A stretch of DNA of 64,000 nt from Gammaproteobacteria bacterium HGW-Gammaproteobacteria-13 (GCA_002840155.1 PGZH01000010.1:122612-186611), one strand, 5' to 3'; counted from the stretch's first letter, positions 26,017-35,437 are shown. Numbers and translations are program-made. Notes: generated from the letters alone by a model not told the origin.

Positions 26017-26739
26017 TCAGGCGCTTTGGCTGAGCTGCTGATCCATGGCGTCGATGCACTGCTGCATTTGCGTGCGGCAGGTTTCGACCAGCTGCGGCAG
26101 GTCATCCTGGCTCAGGCCGGCAGTGGGGATGGCCGGCAGCGAGCGGATCATGATCTCGCCGCTGTTCCAGCGATTGAGCTGGATATGGTTGACGTAGGTG
26201 CTGACGCACACCGGGATGATCGGCACGCCAGCGGCAATTGCCATCTGGAATGCGCCTTTCTTGAATGGCAGCAGGCCCTTGCCGAGGTTACGCGTGCCTT
26301 CCGGGAACACCCAGATCGAGGTGTCCTTGTGCTTGAGCGTATCGGTGGTGGTGAGCATGGCCTGCTTGGCGCGAATCGCATTGCCACGGTCGAGCAGCAC
26401 GTTGCCGGCCAGCCAGTACAGCTGGCCGAAGAATGGCACCCACTTCAGGCTCTTCTTGCCGATGCTCACAGTGCGCTTGGGCACCACGCGGCCGAGCACG
26501 TAGAGATCGTAGTTGGACTGGTGGTTGGCGATGATCACGCAGGAGTACTGGTGTTCCAGGCTGTGCACATCGGTCTTCAGCTTCCAGCGCAGCAGCCACT
26601 GTGCCGGGATGCTGTAGATACGGGCGCACAGACGGCTGTTGTCTGGATTGAACGGGCGGCAGATGCCAAGCAACAGGCCGAGGATGCCGGCGAGGATAAA
26701 GTGCACGCCCATCGCCAGCATGCGCAGAAGAAAAAGCAT
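26017..26739 (-). CDS. plsC: 1-acyl-sn-glycerol-3-phosphate acyltransferase
   Basis: A 240-residue membrane-bound acyltransferase that makes phosphatidic acid from lysophosphatidic acid. An N-terminal membrane helix (LFLLRMLAMGVHFILAGI) is followed by the catalytic HX4D box NHQSNYD (72-78) and the phosphate-binding box FPEGTR (145-150). Length and motif spacing match PlsC. It is monocistronic, 70 bases after the next upstream minus-strand gene. Related lyso-ornithine acyltransferases share these motifs, so the exact substrate is an assignment by similarity. Confidence 0.88.
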   Translation of the reverse strand: MLFLLRMLAMGVHFILAGILGLLLGICRPFNPDNSRLCARIYSIPAQWLLRWKLKTDVHSLEHQYSCVIIANHQSNYDLYVLGRVVPKRTVSIGKKSLKWVPFFGQLYWLAGNVLLDRGNAIRAKQAMLTTTDTLKHKDTSIWVFPEGTRNLGKGLLPFKKGAFQMAIAAGVPIIPVCVSTYVNHIQLNRWNSGEIMIRSLPAIPTAGLSQDDLPQLVETCRTQMQQCIDAMDQQLSQSA

Positions 26740-26809
26740 TTGGTACGCCCGTCATAGGAAAAAGGCGCGCAGTGTACGGGCGTGCACTGCTTTCGGCAAT
26801 TGATGCTGA

Positions 26810-27670
26810 TCAGAGGTCGTTACCGCTTGTTGCGTCCTTGCCGGTGCCTTTGCCGGTGGCGGGTAGCAGGTCAATCGAGCTGTAGCGCTGAGCCAGGCGG
26901 GTGATGCTGCCATCCTGCTCAAGGGCCAGCAGGGCCTGATCCAGTTGCTGCATAAAGTCCTGCTTGTAGGGGTAGGCCTGTTCATTGATGCGGGTATAGC
27001 CCAGATGGCCGTGCTCGCTGGATAGCGTCGGCCCTTCAACCAGCCAGTCCAGCCCACTGCTGGCAAACAGGCCTTCGCTGCGCATCTGCTGCAGCTCCCA
27101 GAGGATCGACAGGCGATCATTGATATACACATCGATGCGCTTGCGTCTGAGTTGCAGCAGGTTGGTGCGGTTGTCCGTGGCGTAGCTCTGCTGCACCTCG
27201 CCAGCCGCGAGCATGGTCTTGTAGCTGGGCGCGGCGATGATATTGAAGCCGCGGTTGAGGCCGATACGCAGGCCGGCGTAGGCGGCTGGGAAGTCTGCGA
27301 TGGCGCGCTGCTGGGCCAGTTCGCTGCGCACGAAGGCCACCACGCTTTCTTCCAGAATTGGCCGCGAGTAATCCATCCATGGGCGTTCCACGGGGCGGTG
27401 GTAGGGCGGGAACAGGGCAAAGGCTGTGCCTTTTTCCAGCGCCGCCAGCCCGCGTGGCCAGGGCACCGGGCGGATGCTCACGCGATAACCCGGCATGCGT
27501 GCAAAGGCCGCACGCAGAATGTCGCTGTACAGGCCTTTGGCTTCGCCGTTTTCGGCGTAGCTGTAGGGTGGATAACTGGCGTCACACAGCACCGTAACAC
27601 TGACGGGCGTTTGCGCCTGGGCGATGCCCTGCATGGCCAGGCACAGCAGCCACGTTACGAGTATGCGCAT
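26810..27670 (-). CDS. Periplasmic substrate-binding protein (SBP_bac_3 type)
   Basis: A 286-residue exported protein of the amino-acid-binding HisJ/FliY fold. The signal peptide MRILVTWLLCLAMQGIAQA is followed by VTVLCDASYPPYSYAENG and the second-strand segment PWPRGLAALEKGTAFALFP. AAGGAG precedes the ATG at 27670; the upstream extension is dismissed. No permease or ATPase gene is adjacent, so it is an orphan binding protein. The next upstream gene is a chemoreceptor whose ligand domain looks amino-acid specific, so a sensory partnership is conceivable but unproved. Confidence 0.85.
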   Translation of the reverse strand: MRILVTWLLCLAMQGIAQAQTPVSVTVLCDASYPPYSYAENGEAKGLYSDILRAAFARMPGYRVSIRPVPWPRGLAALEKGTAFALFPPYHRPVERPWMDYSRPILEESVVAFVRSELAQQRAIADFPAAYAGLRIGLNRGFNIIAAPSYKTMLAAGEVQQSYATDNRTNLLQLRRKRIDVYINDRLSILWELQQMRSEGLFASSGLDWLVEGPTLSSEHGHLGYTRINEQAYPYKQDFMQQLDQALLALEQDGSITRLAQRYSSIDLLPATGKGTGKDATSGNDL

Positions 27671-27732
27671 GCCCAATCTCCTTATCGGTTGGCGCTGGCT
27701 GCACGCGCAGGTGCAGCCCGATGTATGGGGAC

Positions 27733-29616
27733 TCAGACCTTGAAGCGCCCGAGCAGATGGTCCTGCTGGCCGACCTGTTCGACCATTACGGCGCACTGAC
27801 GCACCTGTTCTTCGGCACCCGCGGCCACTTCATGGCTGATGTCGCGGATATTGGTGGTGTTGCGGTTGATCTCCTCGGTGGTGGCGCTCTGCTGCTCGGC
27901 GGCGGTGGCGATTTGCAGGTTCATGTCGTTGATGCGGGTGATGGCATCGCTGATGCGCCCGAGCATGTCGTTGGCCGCGCCAGCTTCTTCAGCGGTCTTG
28001 CTGGCGGTATCGCGGCTCTGCTGCATGCGCGACTCGGCTTGCTTCACCCCGGATTGCAGCTGGTCAATCATCTGGCGGATTTCCTGAGTCGACTGCTGGG
28101 TGCGTGAGGCCAGTGAGCGTACCTCATCGGCAACCACGGCAAAACCTCGGCCGGACTCACCCGCGCGCGCGGCTTCGATGGCGGCATTGAGGGCGAGCAG
28201 GTTGGTCTGGTCAGCAATGCTGGTGATCACCGAGAGGATCGACTCGATGTTGTGGCTGAGCTTGGCCAGCTCGTTGATCGCGTGGCTGGTTTCGTCCATT
28301 TCCTCGGCCAGGTGCTTGATCGCCTCGGTGGAGCGCGAGACCACGCGCACGCCATTCTCGGTTTCCTGATTAGCCGCCAGCGCTGCTTGCGCCGCAGCCT
28401 GTGCATTGCGCGCAACTTCTTCGGCAGTGGAGGCCATTTCCTGCATGGCGGTGGCCAACTGATCGAGCTCCTGTAGCTGCTGCTGTAAACGATTGGCGGC
28501 CTGGTTGGCTTCGCTGGAAGTCAGGGTGGTGCTTTCACGCACTTGTCTGGAGCTGCCCATCACCTCGCTGATCAGGCTCTGCAGGCTTTGCAGGAAACTG
28601 TTGAACTCCTTGGAGACCAGGGCTATTTCGTCGTTACCGGTGGCGGGCAGGCGGCGGGTCAGGTCGCCTTCACCGCTGTTCACCTCATGCAACGAGTTGT
28701 GCAGATGATCAAGGGGCTTAAGCAGGCTGTTCATCAGCACGCCGAGCACGATCAGACTGATGATCACCCCCAGGATTGTGCCAATCACTGCGCGCCAGCT
28801 GAGGGCATTGGCTTCGGCCATGACGACGCCCTTGTCCAGCACCACGCCGATATACCAGTCCATACCCTTGAGGTTCGGCAATGGCGTGAAGGACACCAGC
28901 AGGTCCTTGTCGCCGCCGCTGGTTTCCTGCAGCTCCTTGTTCAGCGCCGGGCTCTGGCCGCCGAACAGCTCGCTGTAGCTTTTGCCGTTCAGCTCGGTAT
29001 TGGGGTGGGAAATGATATTGCCGTTGCGCGTGAGCAGGAAGGCGTAGCCGGCGCCGTTGAAATCCAGGGTGTTGACCGCGTCGGCGACGGTTTTCAGGCG
29101 GATATCGCCACCCAGCACGCCGAGAAATTCGCCAGCATTGGTGATGCGGGTAACGGCGGAAATCAGGATTTCGCCGGTAGTGGAATCCACATAGGGTTCG
29201 GTGAGCACGGCCTGGTTACTGGCTTTACCCGTGGCGTACCAGGGGCGCTGGCGGCCATCCCACTCTGGTGCAGGTTGCCACTCGTCAGTGTTTTTGATCG
29301 GTTTGCCATCACTTTGCAGGGCACCGAATACCAGGATGAACTCGCTCTTCAGCATGGGCGTGTTGACGATGCGCTGGGTTTCTTCGGGGCTGTAGTTGCT
29401 GTCGATGCTTTGCGCCATCAGGTCCATCAGTTTGAGTTTGGCGTTGAGCCAATTTTCGATCTGTCGCGCGAGTGCGTTGCTCGACTCCGCGATGCTCGCC
29501 GCCACCTGGTTATGCAGGGTTTCGCGAACCTGGCTGACTTGCGCCAGTGACAGCAGGCTGGTGGTAAGGAACAGCACGATGGCCGCGGCCAGACCAACCT
29601 TGTGGGCAATCTTCAT
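27733..29616 (-). CDS. Chemoreceptor with dCache_1 domain, predicted amino-acid sensor
   Basis: A 627-residue methyl-accepting chemotaxis protein: membrane helix 1 (about 8-28), periplasmic double-Cache domain (35-275), helix 2 (~280-300), HAMP (~302-355) and signalling domain with the canonical [20 protein letters not shown] tip. The ligand pocket shows R124, W126, Y127, Y142 and D171 with exactly the spacing of R126, W128, Y129, Y144 and D173 of the P. aeruginosa amino-acid receptor PctA. The PctA Y121 position is W119 here. This predicts an L-amino-acid ligand with altered specificity. No C-terminal CheR-tether pentapeptide is seen. Confidence 0.92.
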   Translation of the reverse strand: MKIAHKVGLAAAIVLFLTTSLLSLAQVSQVRETLHNQVAASIAESSNALARQIENWLNAKLKLMDLMAQSIDSNYSPEETQRIVNTPMLKSEFILVFGALQSDGKPIKNTDEWQPAPEWDGRQRPWYATGKASNQAVLTEPYVDSTTGEILISAVTRITNAGEFLGVLGGDIRLKTVADAVNTLDFNGAGYAFLLTRNGNIISHPNTELNGKSYSELFGGQSPALNKELQETSGGDKDLLVSFTPLPNLKGMDWYIGVVLDKGVVMAEANALSWRAVIGTILGVIISLIVLGVLMNSLLKPLDHLHNSLHEVNSGEGDLTRRLPATGNDEIALVSKEFNSFLQSLQSLISEVMGSSRQVRESTTLTSSEANQAANRLQQQLQELDQLATAMQEMASTAEEVARNAQAAAQAALAANQETENGVRVVSRSTEAIKHLAEEMDETSHAINELAKLSHNIESILSVITSIADQTNLLALNAAIEAARAGESGRGFAVVADEVRSLASRTQQSTQEIRQMIDQLQSGVKQAESRMQQSRDTASKTAEEAGAANDMLGRISDAITRINDMNLQIATAAEQQSATTEEINRNTTNIRDISHEVAAGAEEQVRQCAVMVEQVGQQDHLLGRFKV

Positions 29617-29741
29617 AACACGCTCCCGGCGGCAATTTCGAATAGATCGGTGAGTGCCTCTGCTCCCTGGCCTTACCTGTTAAAAGTAATACAGCCTGGG
29701 CAGATTGCTTGCGGGTTCGCCACTGTTTTGCCATTAAATGT

Positions 29742-29768
29742 AAAAAGCCCGGCACATGGGCCGGGCTT
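29742..29768 (-). terminator. Rho-independent terminator of the crotonase gene
   Basis: AAGCCCGGC and GCCGGGCTT form the stem; on the minus strand it is followed by TTTTTA. Confidence 0.85.
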
Positions 29769-29789
29769 CATGGTGTTGCTGGGTAGGTT

Positions 29790-30479
29790 TTACCCCATGT
29801 GTTTCTTGTCCAGTTCGACCGCTTGGTCGAGGGCTTCGAGCAGCGCCTTGCGCACTTTCAGTTTGGTGTTCTTGTGCGCCGTCATGTTGATCTTCTTCAT
29901 CTGCTGGGCAACCGCCAGGGCGGTTGCGTGCAGTTGCTCAGCTGGCACTACCTTGTCGAGGAAGCCGGCATCCACCGCGCCTTGCGGATCGAACATCTCA
30001 CCGTTGATCACCGAACGGTGGAAGGCCGATTTGCGCAGGCGGTCACGGGCCAGTTCGATGCCAGCGTGGTGCATGGTCATGCCGATCTGCACTTCGTTGA
30101 GGCCGATGCTGAACGAGCCTTCGACGCCGATACGGTAGTCCGACGAGAGCAGAATAAAGGCACCCTTGGCCACCGCGTGGCCTGGGCAGGCGACAATGAT
30201 CGGGAAGGGGTGAGCGAGCATGCGGCGCGCCAGGGTGGAACCGGACGCAACCAGGTCGATGGCATTCTGCGGGCCGGAGGTCATCACCTTGAGGTCGTAA
30301 CCACCCGAAAGAATGCCTGGCTGGCCGGTGATGATTACGATGGCCTTGTCCTGCACGGCGCGATCCAGAGCTGCGTTGAAGGCAGTGATCACATCCGGGG
30401 AGATGGCATTCACCTTGCCATTACACAGGGTCAGGGTGGCAATGCCATCGTCAAGTTGGTAGCTGATCAGGTCGCTCAT
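29790..30479 (-). CDS. Crotonase/enoyl-CoA hydratase family protein
   Basis: A 229-residue single-domain crotonase. Oxyanion-hole regions are SGGYDLKVM (first) and CPGHAVAKGAFILLSSDYRIG (second). The usual catalytic glutamates of true hydratases are not evident in the expected GMTMHHAGIELARDR stretch, so it may be an isomerase, thioesterase or another crotonase activity. It is shorter than canonical hydratases (about 260). Single gene on the minus strand; the FadB-like gene elsewhere in the window is not linked. Confidence 0.85.
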   Translation of the reverse strand: MSDLISYQLDDGIATLTLCNGKVNAISPDVITAFNAALDRAVQDKAIVIITGQPGILSGGYDLKVMTSGPQNAIDLVASGSTLARRMLAHPFPIIVACPGHAVAKGAFILLSSDYRIGVEGSFSIGLNEVQIGMTMHHAGIELARDRLRKSAFHRSVINGEMFDPQGAVDAGFLDKVVPAEQLHATALAVAQQMKKINMTAHKNTKLKVRKALLEALDQAVELDKKHMG

Positions 30480-30706
30480 GGTCGGGTTCCTTGTGCTGAA
30501 GTGCAGCAGACGTTACTCATCCGCACTGGCCAGGTAAAGCGCGATGGCTGACTGGCTGGTCAGCGATTGCTGCGCTTGTTGTCGTCAGCCTGTTTATTTC
30601 CCAGGGCTTTGTTCTATTAACCTGGCGGCGATTCGAGCAAGGCCGGCAAACCTCACGACTGATCCCAGCATTTGGCATAAGCGCATGAATCTTTTGAAAA
30701 AAGCTT

Positions 30707-30735
30707 TTGCCTTTGCAAGGCTGTTCGGCTAGATT
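30707..30735 (+). promoter_or_regulatory. Probable sigma70 promoter of tRNA-Ser
   Basis: TTGCCT (-35, 30707-30712) and TAGATT (-10, 30730-30735) are separated by 17 bases, about 38 bases before the mature tRNA. Confidence 0.55.
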
Positions 30736-30772
30736 AGCGCGCCTCGACAGACAGCAATGCCGGTCGAGCCCC

Positions 30773-30862
30773 GGTGAAGTGTCCGAGTGGCTTAAGGAGC
30801 ACGCCTGGAAAGTGTGTATACGAGAAATCGTATCGAGAGTTCGAATCTCTCCTTCACCGCCA
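30773..30862 (+). tRNA. tRNA-Ser(GGA)
   Basis: A 90-nt class II tRNA. Acceptor GGTGAAG pairs with CTTCACC, followed by discriminator G and encoded CCA. Anticodon loop CTGGAAA gives anticodon GGA. A long variable arm (ACGAGAAATCGT) and T-arm GAGAG-TTCGAAT-CTCTC are present. Its 3' 30 bases are duplicated at 35438-35470, so the present 3' end was supplied by an integrated element. Confidence 0.97.
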
Positions 30863-30865
30863 TAT
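30833..30865 (+). repeat. attL: left direct repeat of the tRNA-Ser element
   Basis: 33 bases, from the T-arm of tRNA-Ser to just past its CCA (contains GTTCGAATCTCTCCTTCACC), identical to 35438-35470. Confidence 0.93.
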
Positions 30866-30869
30866 ATAG

Positions 30870-30905
30870 AAAACCCCCAGAGAGCAGCCTTTCTGGGGGT
30901 TTTTT
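30870..30905 (+). terminator. Terminator after tRNA-Ser (element-borne)
   Basis: AAAACCCCCAGA pairs with TTCTGGGGGTTTTTT. It lies inside the element, and the presumed original tRNA terminator is at 35480-35517. Confidence 0.85.
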
Positions 30906-30935
30906 CGTTTCAGGCCCCGCAAGTCTCCGCCGAAT

Positions 30936-30956
30936 TGGTACAGCGGAGTGGTACAG
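30936..30956 (+). promoter_or_regulatory. Left pair of TGGTACAG sites (candidate integrase arm sites)
   Basis: TGGTACAG at 30936-30943 and again at 30949-30956, with a 5-base spacer. The same arrangement occurs near the right end at 35344-35364. The second site ends at the base before the chosen integrase ATG. Confidence 0.6.
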
Positions 30957-32285
30957 ATGACTGTCATGGCACAACCTTGGAAGCATCCTGTGAGTGGCGT
31001 TTTTTACTTCCGCCGTGAGGTCCCCGAAGACATCCGGGGTCTCATCGGTAAGCGGGAGTGGAAGTTGTCGCTGAAGACCAAGGAGCTGGTGCAGGCTCGG
31101 CCACGCTTCGCCCATGAATCAGCGAAGTGCGAGCAGGTGTTCCTCAATGCGCGCGAACAGCAGGCTGGGCGTTTGGTGCTGCAGCACTCAGATGTCCACA
31201 AATTGGCGGACCGCTGGTCTGCCGAGGTCATCGCTGAGTGGGAGGTGGACGCAGAAGCCCCGAAAGATTTCTTGGTCTTTCAGGGGGATGAAGTGTTAAC
31301 AGCCACGGACATGGTGGATGTTGAAGACTCTGATAGTTGCTTCAAAGCGGTTGAGGTCTACATCCGCTCTGCGCTGGCCAAGGCCATGCTACCGCTCCCG
31401 GACCGCGCAGACCCCGTTTGGGAGCGTCTTGCCCAAGAGTTCTACCGTGCTTGGCGCGACCTTTGCCGTGTAGCGCTATCCCGTCATAAGGGAAATTGGC
31501 GGGATATGCCCGTACTTGAAGCTGCGTCACAGCGCCTTGCCCATGAAAATAAGGCTGCATCGCTAGCGTCCAACGTGCCCCGGCTTTCACAGGTGTTCAG
31601 TAACTGGTCTGAGGACAAGCTGCTGAACGACGGCGACACCCGCAGCGCCCGGAAAACCATTAGTGAGTTCGGTTCGGCGGTCACTCGCTTTATCGAACTC
31701 CACCGCGACTTACCCGTGGATCAAGTCAACCGTATCGTCTGCCGGGACTTCCGCGCCAACCTGTTCAAGATACCCACAAAGGGGCAGGGAATACGCGGTA
31801 TGACGGCTCTCGCTCTTATCGAAAAAGCCGCTGCTGAAGGGCTGCCTACGGCCGAATTAGCAACCGTGAACAAGCAGCTTAGGGCCGTGTCGGCAGTGCT
31901 GGGCTTTACCCTCCAGGTGTTGGGTGTCATCCACGAAAACCCGATTGTTGCGTCGGGCCTCATTCAGCGCTCCAAGAAAGCGGAGCGGAAGCAAGGAGCC
32001 AGTGACGATGACAAGGGCTACACCCTCCCTGAGCTTCGGCAGATGTTCGCAAGTCCGTTGTTCCGTGGTGAATGGAAACCGACGAAAGCGGACTTGGGCC
32101 AGGCCCTCTACTGGATGCCCTTAATCCTGGCGTACACCGGTGCGCGGCGTGAGGAGCTGGCGCAATTATTGGTCGCGGATGTGAAGCAAGAGGAGGGGGT
32201 CTGCCTACTCAAACGTGGATGCCCACACGGACTCGATATGCGTGTCGTGCAACGCTGCGTTGGGGCTCTGCTCTGTTGCAACTGA
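30957..32285 (+). pseudogene. Truncated tyrosine recombinase (DUF6538-type integrase)
   Basis: About 442 residues remain. The N-terminus (PWKHPVSGVFYFRREVPEDI) matches the DUF6538 arm-binding domain of phage-like integrases; a core-binding domain follows, then the first catalytic segment LILAYTGARREELAQL with box I Arg. After DVKQEEGVCLL the sequence loses similarity and ends in a cysteine-rich tail; the Lys, HxxR, second His and Tyr nucleophile are missing. So the catalytic half was deleted or replaced near 32200. ATG 30957 follows GGAG by 8 bases. It lies just inside attL, the usual place for the integrase of a tRNA element. Confidence 0.85.
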
Positions 32286-32353
32286 GGTTCCCAATGCAGG
32301 GCGGACGCAATGGTGCCTACGGCCATAAGGGGCGCTGAAAGGCTGCTCCAAGA

Positions 32354-32370
32354 GGGGGGGGAGGGGGGGG
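32354..32370 (+). other. G-rich tract G8-A-G8
   Basis: Two runs of eight G separated by one A, between the broken integrase and the helicase stop. It could form a G-quadruplex or be a slippage-prone site; it may also be a place for sequencing error. Confidence 0.6.
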
Positions 32371-32479
32371 TGCGCTGCTGTATTACTTAAAAGACGAACA
32401 GATTTTTGGCTAAAAATAAGCCTGCAAATTCATACGACTGCATGCATGCGCAGTAGAAGTTAGTCATTCAAGCGCGTCA

Positions 32480-34444
32480 TTAACCCCGTGAGTTAACTTG
32501 CTGGGGGCGTGTGGCGTCCTTTAACCAATCGCTAATTTCCCCCGGCATTTCGAGTTCGTACTTGGCGCGTGAGCACGCTGTGTATAGTTTTGCGCATGCA
32601 GTGCCCAAGTGGTTGCTGTTCCCATCTGAAATCGGGCGTAGCAAGTCGCTTCCGACTAAAACAGAATTAAACTCTTGGTTCTTTACGTCTTCGATTCTAG
32701 CTAAGTAAATATATCCGCCGGGCTTGCAGTAAGAGTTGATTCGCTCTTGGAAGTCGGAGTACGTAAATCCTTTTTCTAGCAATCTTTGAATATCTGCTAA
32801 CGGACGAAAGCCCCCGAAGGTTTCCATTAATTTGTCCCACGTACTGAAATTGAAAATCATCCGATGTCGAGGGCGCACTGAATCAGTGTAAAGGGTAATT
32901 AAGTCGTAAAATAGTCCAGTGAAGTCTTTATGCACTGATTGAGGGAGTTCAAAGCTTGCTTTTGCCGTTGTGAGCCGTATGAACCAGTAAAGAATTCCCC
33001 ATAGATCGCTGACGATAATTGTTGTGGGTTTAGTAGGGATGGGTACGTACTTGTATGAGTTTATTGATGTGGAGTGGTCGGCAAGCCCCTCGAATGAGTC
33101 TTTGATCGAATTCGGGTGTGCTTGAATAAGAGGGTTTAGGACTTCGCTCATTTTAGATCCCGCCCGCAATGACTGGGTAATATTGCGTTGGCGGATGAAA
33201 GATCCATGGCTGGATGAGTGGTTAGATAAATTTTGGAACTCGTCGCCTAAAGTGATTACTGACTGGGGGCTACGGTCTAGTATCTGGATCATTGGAGCAG
33301 TTAATTCGTGGCTTTCATCAATTATGACGTGTGTATATGATTCCGGAATAATGTCGTTGCGTAACGATAAAAATTTAATGCGATGAGCATTGCGGATGGG
33401 GATTCGAATTTCGCGTTCCGATGGTCGAATTAACTCGTTCCAATATAATTTGCTGTATTCCATTAATACGGCAACATCGGTTTCTGATAGCTGAAGTTTT
33501 ATAGCGGGTAAGTGTCTGGCCTCAATGGTCATGCTGGGTGATTGACAAAATGCAAACACGGTACGCCTGCAAATGGTTGCGACTTCTTTAGGGTGGAGCG
33601 AGTTCACAGGGTTAAATTTTAGCCACATAGCTATCTGTTGGTCAGTGACTAAGTAGTTAGTCTGAGTTCGCTGGCTATCTGTAATGCGCCAGCCCTGGCT
33701 TGTGCGATCCATGTTTAGAAGTAAATTGGCCATGCGGCCGAATGTCATGGCAGTTATGTTGTCATGCCCGCTAAATTGGCTAACTTTACTTTTTAATGCT
33801 TCTACCTGCTGCGGAATTAAGGCCATGAAAAGTGTGGATGCAGGATTTAAAAAATCGAATAATCGCGCAATGAGATAAGTTTTTCCTACGCCAGCGTATC
33901 CCTGGATGTGAAACGACTCATCCATGCAGACTTTGAATTCGTCAAAGACTCTTCCTTGTTGGTCGCTAAGTTTTATTTTAGTTCCTGATGAAAGTGTTAT
34001 CTCTTTCCTGAGTGGCTGAGATCGTTCACGTTGGCGTGCACTAAAGGTGAAGTCCCAGTTACCATCAGTTGTTAGGTAGTCCCGATTGTGAATTTCCACC
34101 TCGCTGAGAAGTCTTACTCCGTAAGATTCGATTAGAGCTAAAGTTTCTCTTAAAGTATCTTTGTTGAATTTAGTATTGAGGTTTTCTACGAATTTTGATT
34201 TTTGAATTGTCGGTGGGGTGACTGCTTGTCTAAGCGCCTTTTCATATAGGCGCTCAATAGTTGTAGCGGCAGGGTTTTGCTGGCTTATCTTGTGAAAGTC
34301 AAGAAGAAGCAAAAGACTAATTAGCTCTGGCGTTGCTGCAGAGGATGTGAAATTTATAAGTGGAGCGCCATTAGTCAAGTTGCTCAGGGCTTCCGCTGAG
34401 ATAGGTAGGAAGAAGAAGTGTGATGGTGTATTTGAAGATTTCAT
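32480..34444 (-). CDS. SF1 (UvrD/PIF1-like) helicase with uncharacterised N-terminal region
   Basis: A 654-residue protein. Residues 1-~155 match no family I know. The helicase core begins with a Q-like motif LSDQQGRVFDEF (159-170), Walker A GYAGVGKT (182-189), Walker B VIIDESHE (373-380), motif III TLGDEFQNLS (398-407), motif IV-like TQSLRAGSKM (423-432) and motif VI-like LYTACSRAK near the C-terminus. This set defines superfamily 1. It is co-oriented with and 82 bases downstream of the nuclease gene, so the two form an operon. The region is AT-rich with non-host codon use. By analogy with Gabija-like nuclease/helicase pairs, an anti-phage role is inferred. Confidence 0.85.
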   Translation of the reverse strand: MKSSNTPSHFFFLPISAEALSNLTNGAPLINFTSSAATPELISLLLLLDFHKISQQNPAATTIERLYEKALRQAVTPPTIQKSKFVENLNTKFNKDTLRETLALIESYGVRLLSEVEIHNRDYLTTDGNWDFTFSARQRERSQPLRKEITLSSGTKIKLSDQQGRVFDEFKVCMDESFHIQGYAGVGKTYLIARLFDFLNPASTLFMALIPQQVEALKSKVSQFSGHDNITAMTFGRMANLLLNMDRTSQGWRITDSQRTQTNYLVTDQQIAMWLKFNPVNSLHPKEVATICRRTVFAFCQSPSMTIEARHLPAIKLQLSETDVAVLMEYSKLYWNELIRPSEREIRIPIRNAHRIKFLSLRNDIIPESYTHVIIDESHELTAPMIQILDRSPQSVITLGDEFQNLSNHSSSHGSFIRQRNITQSLRAGSKMSEVLNPLIQAHPNSIKDSFEGLADHSTSINSYKYVPIPTKPTTIIVSDLWGILYWFIRLTTAKASFELPQSVHKDFTGLFYDLITLYTDSVRPRHRMIFNFSTWDKLMETFGGFRPLADIQRLLEKGFTYSDFQERINSYCKPGGYIYLARIEDVKNQEFNSVLVGSDLLRPISDGNSNHLGTACAKLYTACSRAKYELEMPGEISDWLKDATRPQQVNSRG

Positions 34445-34526
34445 TGTTATATACCCTTACTAAATTGAATGGCTAGGCATGGGCAAAGTCGATACTAGTA
34501 GGGTGTCGTTTTGGGCGCGGCATCGG

Positions 34527-35192
34527 TTAAGCAATGTCATACACCTTATTCGATGCCTTGGATGAAGTGGCGATTTTTTCGGCAAATCGGCAGAGTAGCC
34601 ATTCAGCTTTACAATGCTGTAGATGAAGAGAGTTCTTGAAGTGATTTAATGGTCCATTGTTTTCCTCAAAAAAGCTTTCTAATTGATTTCGGTCTAGAAG
34701 TGAATATATCCAGCCTAATAGTAAATTTGAGATGCCCTGCATTTGGAAATTTTTGTTTGGGGTGATGGCTTTTATGAATTTTAAATGAGATTTTGAGTCT
34801 AGACCTTGATCTATTAATTGGCTTATTTCTTCAATTGTAACTAATGGTGCGCGCTTACCGTTATGGAAATATGCTAACTCGGCACCTGTAGCATGGCCAT
34901 TAGTCCACTCGGGCTTTCCATACGCAAAGACGACAGGACAACTAGTGGCAGCTTCCAGATCGGCAGCTTTTTCAATTTCTATTGCTGTTGGCGTAGCGCC
35001 TTTTACTTCCAAGAAAATTCCAGCGGCAGGCAAATAAAAATCAGGCTTGTACCAACCATGACGGGTATCTTCCCGTCGCCACTCGTAAAGCCAGACAACT
35101 CCAATGGCGTCCATAATCGCCGCCCACCGTGTCTCTGAATGGGACCGCATTTCATAGCCTGAATGTATAAAAGCCGACTGCCTTCCGTGCAT
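34527..35192 (-). CDS. PD-(D/E)XK nuclease, first gene of the island pair
   Basis: A 221-residue protein with a compact PD-(D/E)XK nuclease core in its first 70 residues: E20 in SHSETRWAAIMDA, P50-D51 in YKPDFYLP, then E62-V-K64 in FLEVKGA, the expected E...PD-X10-EXK order. The C-terminal ~110 residues are helical and unassigned. A longer frame starts at 35228, but ATG at 35192 follows AGGGGG and gives MHGRQSAFIHSG. The next gene on the strand is the SF1 helicase. Such nuclease-helicase pairs occur in several phage-defence systems, but this combination is not one I can name. Confidence 0.8.
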   Translation of the reverse strand: MHGRQSAFIHSGYEMRSHSETRWAAIMDAIGVVWLYEWRREDTRHGWYKPDFYLPAAGIFLEVKGATPTAIEIEKAADLEAATSCPVVFAYGKPEWTNGHATGAELAYFHNGKRAPLVTIEEISQLIDQGLDSKSHLKFIKAITPNKNFQMQGISNLLLGWIYSLLDRNQLESFFEENNGPLNHFKNSLHLQHCKAEWLLCRFAEKIATSSKASNKVYDIA

Positions 35193-35343
35193 TTTTACCC
35201 CCTTTTGGAGCCCCGTAGCAGCCACCACGCTACGACCAAGCCATAGCCTGCCAAATGGCTGCAGATAACGTAAGAGGGGGCGGAGATTTATGAAGGCCGA
35301 ATGAGCTGGCGATGCTTTCGCTAGTGTCGCGGAGCTAATTGAC

Positions 35344-35364
35344 TGGTACAGAACACTGGTACAG
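35344..35364 (+). promoter_or_regulatory. Right pair of TGGTACAG sites (candidate integrase arm sites)
   Basis: TGGTACAG at 35344-35351 and 35357-35364, the same 8-mer, direction and 5-base spacing as at the left end of the element. Confidence 0.6.
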
Positions 35365-35437
35365 AATAGGCCTCATTGGAGACTTGAAGCCCTTGATTTA
35401 TAAGGGTTTCAATGGGGCTGCCTTGGCAGATGTAGAC

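Noticed and set aside
25513-26757. Long plus-strand open frame (414 codons) across corA and plsC
   Set aside because: It spans two well-supported minus-strand genes and their terminator and has no recognisable domain.
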